The position numbers were made by a program, and so were the translations under genes. Shown in pieces: positions 18,117 to 25,409 of a stretch of DNA of 64,000 nucleotides (its first letter is position 1; each line of letters begins with the position of its first letter). The notes below the pieces were generated by a model. That model ran no database searches. It was not told where the DNA came from and saw only the letters and a program-made list of their open reading frames with translations. Source of the stretch: Longimicrobiales bacterium (GTDB taxonomy: Bacteria; Gemmatimonadota; Gemmatimonadetes; Longimicrobiales; RSA9); contig DASTYK010000165.1 of the NCBI GenBank assembly GCA_035764935.1, positions 1 through 64,000 on the forward strand. Direction: 5' to 3'.

Positions 18117-18303
18117 GGCTCCCTCCGCTCGCTGTTTGCCTTCTTCAGCTTTCCGCATTGAAAGGGGAAAGCGCGCTCCGCGGCGCGGCGCCGCCCGGGC
18201 GCCCGCCTCGCCATAAAGGTAAAAGCACCAAGGAGTTAGCGTAACCCGCATGTGGCGGATGAAAAGACCAGGCGGCACAGTGCCTTTCGAACCGGGCACC
18301 AAC

Positions 18304-18358
18304 AGCTCCGGTAGCAGCGTGGTGACTGTCCCCTGATAGAGACACCTCGGCCGGAGCT
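18304..18358 (-). other. stepped hairpin in the leader of the lytic transglycosylase
   Basis: Read leftward, AGCTCCGG (18358-18351) pairs with CCGGAGCT (18311-18304), and the interior can pair again as GGTG/CACC and GTCTC/GGGGAC. It touches the stop of the upstream lipoprotein gene and lacks a T-tract. A second stem (GTGCC/GGCAC) follows. It could be a terminator-like element or part of a structured 5' leader (18117-18356) for the transglycosylase. Confidence 0.4.
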
Positions 18359-18692
18359 ATGGCAACCGGATCTGCGTGGTCTGGCCCATGGTCAACCCCA
18401 CCGTGATCGGACCCGAGGTCGCGCCGCTGCTGCTGCGAGCGCTGAGCTGGATGCTCGGCTGGGGCGGTGCGGCGATGACGAAGCGTTCGCGGGTGCCGGC
18501 GCGCACCGTCCCGAGGGTGCGGCTGCCGCGCCCGTCATCGTAGGAGACGACCATGTCGGTCGAGCGCGGGTTGTAGACTTCGATTGCGTAGACGGTGCCT
18601 GGCTCGCTGTTCACTTCCACGGCGCGGGCGCAGCCGGCGACGAGTGGAATGGCGAACCAGACGCCGGCACGGCGCAGGAGTCGGATGCTCAT
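18357..18692 (-). CDS. small putative lipoprotein of unknown function
   Basis: A 111-residue protein with a short positively charged start and hydrophobic stretch ending in the lipobox LVAGC (C21), so it is probably lipidated and periplasmic. The rest is predicted all-beta (VYAIEVYNPRSTDMVVSYDD, then a serine-rich C-terminus) and has no family I recognise. The ATG at 18692 has GGAG six bases upstream. In-frame sequence upstream of it overlaps the neighbouring gene and looks non-coding. Confidence 0.65.
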   Translation of the reverse strand: MSIRLLRRAGVWFAIPLVAGCARAVEVNSEPGTVYAIEVYNPRSTDMVVSYDDGRGSRTLGTVRAGTRERFVIAAPPQPSIQLSARSSSGATSGPITVGLTMGQTTQIRLP

Positions 18693-18760
18693 CGATTGCT
18701 CCGGTTGTCGGATCAGTTTTCCGGCCGCGTGCTTTGCACGAACCGGACCCGCTGATGCCG

Positions 18761-19183
18761 TCAGTCCGGGAAGGAGAAGGAGCGTGCGGTCTCGTCGTCG
18801 ACGGGGCGGCCGGTCATGACCTCGATCAGCAGTGTCATCTCGGCGCCGATGCGCGTGACGCGCTCGAGTACGGCGAGGATGTGCGCGTACTCGAAGTAGG
18901 CGGCAACTGCGTCCTCGGCGGCCGGGTGATGGTCGAGGATCATGCCGTCCATGCGGGCGCGGGTCTCCTCGAGCGCCAGCTCGAGCGCGCGCTGGACGGA
19001 ACGCTGTGCGTGCAGGGTCGGGACGGAGATCTCGCCCGCGAGACGCGGTGCGAGGGCTTCGAGATCTGCGAGGGCACGTGGCGGCGCTGCAACGGAGAGC
19101 TCGCCGCTTCCGTGTGCAACGAGCACACGCTCCGCGGTGGAGGCCAGCGCCGTCAGCTCTTCGAAATTGCAGTGCAGGTACAT
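18761..19183 (-). CDS. hypothetical helical protein
   Basis: A 140-residue soluble protein, largely alpha-helical, with no recognised domain. The start MYLHCNFEELTAL at 19183 is preceded by GAGG with a five-base gap. Further upstream the frame continues but gives cysteine-rich, unlikely sequence. It sits between the small lipoprotein gene and a pair of envelope-stress-type membrane proteins on the same strand, with gaps of 68 and about 209 bases. Confidence 0.6.
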   Translation of the reverse strand: MYLHCNFEELTALASTAERVLVAHGSGELSVAAPPRALADLEALAPRLAGEISVPTLHAQRSVQRALELALEETRARMDGMILDHHPAAEDAVAAYFEYAHILAVLERVTRIGAEMTLLIEVMTGRPVDDETARSFSFPD

Positions 19184-19392
19184 CGCGTCCTCGCTCTGTT
19201 CCTGTTTCACTACGCTGCAGGCGCAAGCGTTGTTCCGCACGCAGCCATGCCCCTGTCCCAACAGGTGGAACGCGCGGCCAAGCTGTTATGTGACTTTACG
19301 TTGCGATGCGCGGCGCCGACCGCTGTCCTGGCGGGTCGGCGGGCCGTCATGTGAAGCGAGTGCGCAACATCGGAACGGAGTAGCGAAACGAC

Positions 19393-19767
19393 TCAGCGCA
19401 CGATGCGCGCGAACACGAATCCTGCGACCGCGGCCGCGACGAGAGCGGGGATCGGCTTTTCGCGGACCCGGGTCTCGAGCTCCAGCCTCATCTCTTCGAC
19501 GTCGTGAGCGCGCAGGTAGTCTGCGCCGGTCTCGAGCATGCGCCCGGCGGATTCTGCGGCGCGGCCTGCCTGCGCGCGTGCGCCGCCGCGTCGGCGCATG
19601 CGACGCCCGCGGTGCTCGATCCGGTCGGCCATGCTGTCGAAGGCGTCCGCAATGCGCTCGCGTCCGCCGTCGGCCTGGCGGCGGCGCCCGGCCGGTGCCG
19701 CGCGCTCGTCGTATTCCGTCTCATCGCGGTAGCGGTGCTCCGGCGACATCCTCTCGTGCTCGGTCAT
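19393..19767 (-). CDS. small membrane-anchored protein, DUF883/ElaB-like organisation
   Basis: A 124-residue protein with a strongly charged, helical N-terminal region (residues 1-100, arginine- and glutamate-rich) and a single C-terminal membrane segment (about 107-122) ending in RIVR. The arrangement recalls the YqjD/ElaB/DUF883 family of tail-anchored, ribosome- or membrane-associated stress proteins, but sequence identity is not obvious. It overlaps the upstream holin-like gene by four bases (ATGA), and such pairs are common. Confidence 0.6.
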   Translation of the reverse strand: MTEHERMSPEHRYRDETEYDERAAPAGRRRQADGGRERIADAFDSMADRIEHRGRRMRRRGGARAQAGRAAESAGRMLETGADYLRAHDVEEMRLELETRVREKPIPALVAAAVAGFVFARIVR

Positions 19768-20258
19768 GACCGCAGCGTCCTTTCCGGTGCATGGCGGATG
19801 GCGGGCTCGATCGTCTCGTGCTCGCCGGCGGTAAGCTCCTGCTTCATCTCACGCAGCTCCTGCCTGGCCCAGGTTCCCGTCCGGTCCAGCGAGGCGAGCG
19901 TGGCCTCCGGCCTGAGCTCGCCGCTGCTGAAGACACGCATGCCGCTCCTGGCCAGCAGCCCCCCGACCAGGAGGAACACAACGCCGACGATGAGGGCGCC
20001 GAACCCGAACCGACCGCCGAGCAGGTGGCCGACGCCGATCGCGGCTGCCGCGGTGAGCGCGATGCCGCCGAACCAGGCGAGCGCGAACGCGATGGCGAGC
20101 TTGCTGGAGTCGCGCATCAGCCCGCGCGCTGCCTCACGCATCTCCAGCTTCGCCAGTGCGACCTCGCCGCGCACGAGCGCGGAGGCGTGGTCGGCCAGGC
20201 GCCGGAAGAGATCGGTCAGGCCGGGCTCAGCGCCGTTGCCTGCGTGCGGCTGTTGCAT
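19764..20258 (-). CDS. phage-holin-superfamily-III-like membrane protein (DUF1469/Holin-X type)
   Basis: A 164-residue protein with an amphipathic N-terminal helix (LFRRLADHASALVRGEVALAK, split at the turn), two membrane segments (about 53-79 and 84-105) and a charged C-terminal tail. This is the DUF1469/Actinobacterial Holin-X pattern. Despite the name, these are usually chromosomal envelope proteins, and there is no prophage here. The ATG at 20258 has AGAGGG seven bases upstream. It is followed by and overlaps the tail-anchored protein gene. Confidence 0.72.
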   Translation of the reverse strand: MQQPHAGNGAEPGLTDLFRRLADHASALVRGEVALAKLEMREAARGLMRDSSKLAIAFALAWFGGIALTAAAAIGVGHLLGGRFGFGALIVGVVFLLVGGLLARSGMRVFSSGELRPEATLASLDRTGTWARQELREMKQELTAGEHETIEPAIRHAPERTLRS

Positions 20259-20315
20259 CGCATACCCTCTGATGGTGACGCGCATGATGCGTGGACCGCC
20301 CGTGTGCCGCAACGG

Positions 20316-21050
20316 TCATGCCCCGTCCTGCCGGACGAGGCGTGGTCCCAGCCAGAAGCCGCCGACCACGTCGATCAGCGCGTGAGCGAGAATCGCAGGT
20401 ACGATGCTGCCGGTCGCGAGCAGCACGACCGACAGCAGGGCGCCGAGGAGTGCAGCCCGCAGCGCGCCGCTGAAGCCCTGGTAGGCGTGCAGCAGGCCGA
20501 ACACGGCGGCGGCGATGAGTGCGGCAACGATTGGCGAGCCAACGGCAACGGCGATCGCCGGTACCAGGAATCCGCGGAAGACGAATTCCTCGCACACGCC
20601 GGCGGTAATGGAGACCCCGAGGAAGGCGAGGCGCTCGGCCGCGGTGCGCGGCAGCAGCCCTGCGAGCGTGGGTGACTCGCGCACGCCCAGGCGGTGTGCG
20701 AGCAGCATGAGGCCGACGCCGCCGAGCGTGAGTGTGCCGGTCCAGGCGAGCGTAGATGCGAGTGGCAGCGCAAGGAGCCCCAGCTCGCGCGCACCCATGT
20801 CGCTCACGAACGCCACGGCCGCGGTAGCCGCCGCGAGCAGCCACAGGCTCAACGAAGTCTGGGCGTACAGCGACATGCGCGACGGCAGCTCGACCTGGGC
20901 GAGCGCACGCGCCTGTGCAACGGAAATCGGCGGCAGTGTCGCGACGAGCATGGTGGTCCAGACGCGCGCGGCGCCTGGAAGGCCGCGTGTGGTGACGTAC
21001 ACCAGGAGTGCAGTGATGACGGTGAGTGCGATCAGCGGCGCTCGCCGCAT
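20316..21050 (-). CDS. CPBP-family intramembrane protease (Abi/CAAX-like)
   Basis: A 244-residue polytopic membrane protein with six to eight predicted segments. The CPBP motifs are present: EEFVFRG (E154, E155, R159), H188 in LLHAYQG and H223 in LAHALID. These are the metal-ligand residues of Rce1-like intramembrane endopeptidases. Bacterial members act in peptide maturation, immunity or unknown roles. The start ATG shares one base with the stop of the PAP2 gene (TGATG), so it belongs to the putative sphingolipid operon transcript, though a role in that pathway is not established. Confidence 0.85.
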   Translation of the reverse strand: MRRAPLIALTVITALLVYVTTRGLPGAARVWTTMLVATLPPISVAQARALAQVELPSRMSLYAQTSLSLWLLAAATAAVAFVSDMGARELGLLALPLASTLAWTGTLTLGGVGLMLLAHRLGVRESPTLAGLLPRTAAERLAFLGVSITAGVCEEFVFRGFLVPAIAVAVGSPIVAALIAAAVFGLLHAYQGFSGALRAALLGALLSVVLLATGSIVPAILAHALIDVVGGFWLGPRLVRQDGA

Positions 21051-21970
21051 CACGCCGGCTCCCCTTCCAGTGCGCGCTGCAGACGGGGCGCGATCAGCAC
21101 CATCAGCGCGCCCAGTGCGGCGCCGACGATGGCGTCGATCGCGTAGTGGAAGCCGCCGTAGACAGCCCCTGCCGCCAGGCCGACGGTGAGCAGGGCAACG
21201 GGCAGTGTCAGCCGGGGCATGAAGCGGGCGACACACAGTGTCTGCGCGACCGATACCCCCACGTGCGACGAGGGGAACGCGGATCCCTGGGCCGAACCCG
21301 CCTCGAGCACACGGTGCGCGACCTGGTAGAAGAAGCCGTCCTCGATCCCGCCGAGCGGTGCAGGGAACAGGTAGCGCGGCCCCTGGACCGGGAAGTAGAC
21401 GAAGAAGAGGTAATGCGCGAAGAACGTCAGCATCAGTGTGAACGTGGTCGCGCGGAACTCCGCGGTGCGCGAACGCAGGTACAGCAGCAGCGGCGGTCCG
21501 AAGATGATCAGGTAATAGCTGAGATACGCGAAGTGCAGCGGCTCCGACAGCCAGAGTTCGGGAACGGCGGCGGCCAGCGACTGACTGGGCTGACCGCCGA
21601 AGAAGAGCGTTTCCAGCCGGATGATGAGCTCATCGAAGTAGCGGCCGTTCCACACACTGCGGTTGAGCACTGCGAGCTCTGTGTAGAGCGCAGGAATCAG
21701 CAGCAGCACGTACCAGTCGTGCAGCAGCGACGTGAGCCGCGGGGCCATCGAGTGCAGCCGGGCACGCAGCGCGCCGAAAGGCGGCGTCCTCAGCAGGAAC
21801 ATCGCCGCCACGATGTGTACCGCGCCGAGCAGTAGCCACCCGTCGGGTCGATGTGGAAACAGGAGCGCGACGCCGGACAACGCCAGGTAAGCGGCGAAGA
21901 GTCGGTCCAGCGCCCGGTTCGAATTCGTGCGCGTGACTGTCTGCTCACGCGCGAGAGACGTTGTGTTCAC
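21050..21970 (-). CDS. PAP2-superfamily membrane phosphotransferase/phosphatase (inositolphosphotransferase/AUR1-like)
   Basis: A 306-residue membrane protein with six or more segments. Its signature sites are GPRYLFP at 197-203, FPSSH at 232-236 and GGFHYAID at 272-279, which correspond to the three PAP2 phosphatase motifs as found in AUR1/inositol-phosphorylceramide-synthase-like proteins. It is the fourth gene after the reductase, palmitoyltransferase and acyltransferase genes. A head-group transferase or lipid phosphate phosphatase acting on ceramide is a reasonable inference but unproven. A GTG start at 21970 is chosen because it follows the stop of the acyltransferase gene by 13 bases and has GGAAG upstream. 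Confidence 0.78.
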   Translation of the reverse strand: MNTTSLAREQTVTRTNSNRALDRLFAAYLALSGVALLFPHRPDGWLLLGAVHIVAAMFLLRTPPFGALRARLHSMAPRLTSLLHDWYVLLLIPALYTELAVLNRSVWNGRYFDELIIRLETLFFGGQPSQSLAAAVPELWLSEPLHFAYLSYYLIIFGPPLLLYLRSRTAEFRATTFTLMLTFFAHYLFFVYFPVQGPRYLFPAPLGGIEDGFFYQVAHRVLEAGSAQGSAFPSSHVGVSVAQTLCVARFMPRLTLPVALLTVGLAAGAVYGGFHYAIDAIVGAALGALMVLIAPRLQRALEGEPA

Positions 21971-21983
21971 TGCTGGGCTTCCA

Positions 21984-23156
21984 CTACTGGAGCTGCTTCT
22001 CGTAAACGCGGTACCGCTTGTATTCGTGTCCACCGGCGCGTTCGATGGCGTTCCGCATCTCGAGGTTGTCCTCCAGGATCCAGGAGCACTCACCGCGCGC
22101 CTGATCGCGCTTGCCTGACTCGATCATGATGTGCGCGATCATCGCCGCATCGAAGCCGCGGTTCCTGTAGCCGGGCTTGATGCCCAGCGTCAGCACGCGG
22201 ATGCGATCGATGTTACGGCGGTGCCAGAGCAGCTTGAAGATACCGAACGGCAGCAGGCGTCCGCTGTCGAGATGGTGCAACGCCTGGTTGAAGTCCGGCA
22301 GGGCGAGGGCAAACGCGACCGGCTCGTCATCCACGAAGACGAGCGGGCAGTATTCCGGTGCGACGACCGGCTTCAGCTCTTTCGCGAGATGCCGGATCTC
22401 GTCCTCCGTGAACGGAACGAACCCCCAGTTCCGCTCCCATGCGCTGTTGTAGATCTGCAGGATCAGGTCGATCTCCGCATCGAGTCGCTTCATGTTCAGC
22501 GACCGGATGCGAACTCCTTCCGTGCGCCTCAGTCGATCGTACATGCGCCGCAGCCGCGGCGGCGGCTCCGGCGCATCCATCCAGTACGCGATCAGGTCGC
22601 GCGCCTTTTCGAGTCCGGAGCCTTCGACGAGGGACTGATAGTATCGGGGCGCATGCGCCATCATCACCGTCGGCGGCGTATCGAACCCATTGATGAGGAC
22701 GCCCGGGCCGTACAGCTCGTCGTTGGTGGACAGGTTCATCGGCCCGCGCATGAGCCGCATGCCCCTGCCGCGCAGCCAATCTGCGGCCGCGTCCAGCAGT
22801 GCGCGCGCCACGTCCGCGTCGTCGATCGTCTCGAACAACCCGAACGTGCCGACCTTCTCGTCGTGAAACTCGTTCGAGCGATGGTTCACGACCGCACAGA
22901 CGCGGCCGACGGCCTCACCGTCGCGCAGCGCGAGAAAGCACTGCATCTCCGCGTGCTGGTGGAACGGGTGCCTCGCGGGATCGAGCAGGTCGCGCACGGC
23001 CATGCGCAGCGGCGGGACCCAGTTCGGGTCGTTCGCGTAGATCCGCCACTGCATGTCGATGAAACGCGCGCGGTCCGCCCGGCTGGTGACCGGACGGACC
23101 TCGACAGCGCCGCCTGCAGCGGTTCTGGATGGGGCGGACGGTGCCGCGCCGCTCAC
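21984..23156 (-). CDS. GNAT-type N-acyltransferase, candidate bacterial ceramide synthase (bCerS-like)
   Basis: A 390-residue soluble protein of the large two-lobed GNAT-like family. Conserved stretches include DPNWVPPL near 40, GPMNLSTNDELYGPGVLI in the centre, PRYYQSLVEGSGLEKARDL after it and an acceptor-domain segment LGIKPGYRNRGFDAAM near the C-terminus. The Caulobacter ceramide synthase is a GNAT-like acyl-CoA acyltransferase of comparable size and works with Spt and CerR. Here the gene overlaps the spt-like gene by four bases (GTGA). Acylation of a sphingoid base is therefore the inferred reaction. A general acetyltransferase is the alternative. Confidence 0.75.
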   Translation of the reverse strand: MSGAAPSAPSRTAAGGAVEVRPVTSRADRARFIDMQWRIYANDPNWVPPLRMAVRDLLDPARHPFHQHAEMQCFLALRDGEAVGRVCAVVNHRSNEFHDEKVGTFGLFETIDDADVARALLDAAADWLRGRGMRLMRGPMNLSTNDELYGPGVLINGFDTPPTVMMAHAPRYYQSLVEGSGLEKARDLIAYWMDAPEPPPRLRRMYDRLRRTEGVRIRSLNMKRLDAEIDLILQIYNSAWERNWGFVPFTEDEIRHLAKELKPVVAPEYCPLVFVDDEPVAFALALPDFNQALHHLDSGRLLPFGIFKLLWHRRNIDRIRVLTLGIKPGYRNRGFDAAMIAHIMIESGKRDQARGECSWILEDNLEMRNAIERAGGHEYKRYRVYEKQLQ

Positions 23157-24334
23157 AGTACGGCGACGCGCTTGCCGATGCTGGCGAACACGTCGAGTGC
23201 GAAGTCGATCTGCTCGTCCGTGTGCGTCGCCATGACGGAGATGCGCAGCCGGCACGAGTTCTCCGGCACCGCAGGCGGTGTTACCGGGTTGGAGAAGACA
23301 CCCGCGTCGAACAGCTCCTTCCAGAAGACGAGCATGCGCTCCATCTCGCCCACCTGGATGGGAATGATCGGCGTCTCGCTCTCTCCGATGTCGTAGCCGA
23401 GCGAGCGCAGGCCGTCCTGCATGCGCGCCGTGTTCTCCCACAGGCGCGCGCGTCGCTCCGGCTCGCTCTCGATCACGTCCAGTGCAGCAATCGCCGACGC
23501 GACCGACGCCGCTGGACAGCTCGCACTGAAGATGAGCGGCCGCGCATGGTGCTTCAGGTAGTGGATCACGTCCTCCGGCCCGGCGATCATGCCGCCGATC
23601 GACGCGAGCGACTTCGAGAACGTCGCCATGATCAGCGAGACGCGGTCCTCGAGATGGAAGTGCTGCGCGGTGCCGCCGCCCAGCTCGCCGAGCACGCCGA
23701 AGCTGTGCGCGTCATCGACCATGACTTCCGCGCCGTAGAACTCGGCGAGCGCGACGATCGCGGGCAGATCCACGATCGAGCCCTCCATCGAGAACACGCC
23801 GTCCGTCACGATCAGCTTGCCGGCCTCCGACGGGGTGCGCGCGAGCTCGCGCTCCAGCGAGCGCAGGTCGCCGTGCGGGTAACGGTGCACGGTGCCCATC
23901 GCGAGGCGCGAGCCGTCGATGATGCTGGCGTGGTTCAGCTTGTCGCTGAACACGTGATCGTCGCGCCCGACCAGCGTCGAGATCACGCCGAGGTTGGTCT
24001 GGAAACCGGTGCTGAACACCAGCGCGGATTCCTGGTTGACGAAGCGGGCAAGCCGCTCCTCGAGCTCCTCGTGCAGGGCCAGCGTGCCGTTCAGGAACCT
24101 GCTCCCCGTGCACCCGCTCCCGAACCGGCGCAGCGCCGTCTCCGCCGCATCCAGCACCTTCGGATGGTGCGTCAGCCCGAGGTAGTTGTTCGAGCCGAAC
24201 ATCACCTTGCGCTCACCGCGGATCACGACCTCGGTGTCGTACGACTCCTCGATCGCGGCGAAGTACGGGTAATAGCCCGACGCTATGACCTCGCGTGCCT
24301 TCGTGAAGCGGTAGGCTTTCTCGAATAGACTCAT
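23153..24334 (-). CDS. spt: serine palmitoyltransferase-like alpha-oxoamine synthase
   Basis: A 393-residue PLP enzyme of the alpha-oxoamine synthase family (Spt, KBL, BioF, HemA). The Schiff-base lysine is K241 in TFSKSLASIGG. That TFSKS-x-AS-x-GG form, with serine rather than GKA around the lysine, is typical of bacterial serine palmitoyltransferases and unlike 2-amino-3-ketobutyrate ligase. Other motifs are NYLGLTHHP and DDAHSFGVLG. It would condense serine with a fatty acyl thioester to 3-ketosphinganine. The ATG at 24334 has GGAG six bases before it. The neighbours (reductase upstream, acyltransferase downstream) support the assignment. KBL is the main alternative. Confidence 0.82.
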   Translation of the reverse strand: MSLFEKAYRFTKAREVIASGYYPYFAAIEESYDTEVVIRGERKVMFGSNNYLGLTHHPKVLDAAETALRRFGSGCTGSRFLNGTLALHEELEERLARFVNQESALVFSTGFQTNLGVISTLVGRDDHVFSDKLNHASIIDGSRLAMGTVHRYPHGDLRSLERELARTPSEAGKLIVTDGVFSMEGSIVDLPAIVALAEFYGAEVMVDDAHSFGVLGELGGGTAQHFHLEDRVSLIMATFSKSLASIGGMIAGPEDVIHYLKHHARPLIFSASCPAASVASAIAALDVIESEPERRARLWENTARMQDGLRSLGYDIGESETPIIPIQVGEMERMLVFWKELFDAGVFSNPVTPPAVPENSCRLRISVMATHTDEQIDFALDVFASIGKRVAVL

Positions 24335-24365
24335 GAATTCTCCAGAAACGGCTGCAGCCCGAGGC

Positions 24366-25346
24366 TCACAACCATCCGTGTTCCCGATACCAGCGGGCCG
24401 TATCAGCCAGCCCCTCGGCGAGCGGGCGCGGTGCGATGGCGAGATCGCGCAGAGCCGGCTCCGTGTCACACAACCATCCGGGCGCCAGCAGCTCCTCTGC
24501 CTTGTCCCGGTTGAAAATGGTGGCCCGGCCCAGCAGGCCGGCACCCCATTCACTCAACGCTGCCGCGACTCGCAGTGCGGACGCCGGCAGCGGCACCGTC
24601 CGACCCGGCCGCCCCACGGCGCCGGCCATCAGCTCGAGTATCTCCGCCCACGTGTACGCGCGCGGCTCGGCGACATGGTATACGCCACTGACACCCGAAA
24701 GTGTTGCAGCATTCGCGACCGCGCGGGCCAGATCCTGCACGTGGACGAGCTGGAGCCGCCGATCCGGGCTGCCGGGGAGCGGCAGCACGCCACGCTGCGC
24801 CAGCTGAAAGAAGGGGAGCAGGTCACGATCACGCGGCCCGTACACAGCCGGAGCGCGGATGATGACGGTCTCGAATGAGCCGGCCTCCTCTGCGCATGCC
24901 ACCTCCCCGCCCAGTTTGCTGCGACCGTAGGCCGTAATGGGACGTGGCGCGGTATCCGCGGCCACCTCGCTCCGGGCGCTGGGTCCGGCGGCCGCGAGAG
25001 AGCTGAGGTACACGAAACGGCGCGGTGGCCGATTCATCTGTCCCAGCGCGCGAATCAGCGTCCGTGTCGCACGCTCATTTACTGCATCGTACTCGGCCGA
25101 AGACCGTGCCCGTGTGAGCGCCGCCATGTGGACGACGCTGACGACTCCGTCCGCCGCACCCGCCACGAGCTCCGCGTCCGTCAACTCACCCGGAATGACG
25201 GTAGCCCCAAGCTCCTGCAGTCGCCTGGTGTCGCTGGTATGACGGACGAGCGCGCGGACCGTGACATCCTGCGCGGCGAAGGCCTCCGCGGCGTGCGTGC
25301 CGACGAAGCCGGTCGCACCCGTCAACAGTACGGTATTCGAAGGCAT
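24366..25346 (-). CDS. NAD(P)-dependent epimerase/dehydratase-family reductase, candidate ceramide reductase (CerR-like)
   Basis: A 326-residue extended short-chain dehydrogenase. The nucleotide-binding GATGFVG is at 10-16, SS at 115-116 and the catalytic YGRSK pair Y140/K144 follow in normal spacing. Family members act on nucleotide sugars, steroids or, in Caulobacter, on oxidised ceramide (CerR). It ends 31 bases before the spt-like gene on the same strand, so a role in reducing the 3-keto group of the sphingoid product is the best inference. A sugar epimerase is possible but no sugar-nucleotide genes are near. Confidence 0.78.
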   Translation of the reverse strand: MPSNTVLLTGATGFVGTHAAEAFAAQDVTVRALVRHTSDTRRLQELGATVIPGELTDAELVAGAADGVVSVVHMAALTRARSSAEYDAVNERATRTLIRALGQMNRPPRRFVYLSSLAAAGPSARSEVAADTAPRPITAYGRSKLGGEVACAEEAGSFETVIIRAPAVYGPRDRDLLPFFQLAQRGVLPLPGSPDRRLQLVHVQDLARAVANAATLSGVSGVYHVAEPRAYTWAEILELMAGAVGRPGRTVPLPASALRVAAALSEWGAGLLGRATIFNRDKAEELLAPGWLCDTEPALRDLAIAPRPLAEGLADTARWYREHGWL

Positions 25347-25409
25347 TCGACGGGTTCAAAATTCGTTTCGGTACGCCCAAAAGGCAATGGTCGGAGCAGT
25401 TTGCGGCCT

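Noticed and set aside
18117-18356. Firm call of a cyclic di-AMP riboswitch
   Set aside because: Only a GCTAACTCC fragment fits. The GGGG-AA and CCCGACAG landmarks of the class are absent or misplaced, so it is kept only as a structured leader.
19764-20258. Prophage holin
   Set aside because: The Holin-X/DUF1469 match is to a chromosomal envelope family. No integrase, capsid, tail or endolysin genes are nearby.
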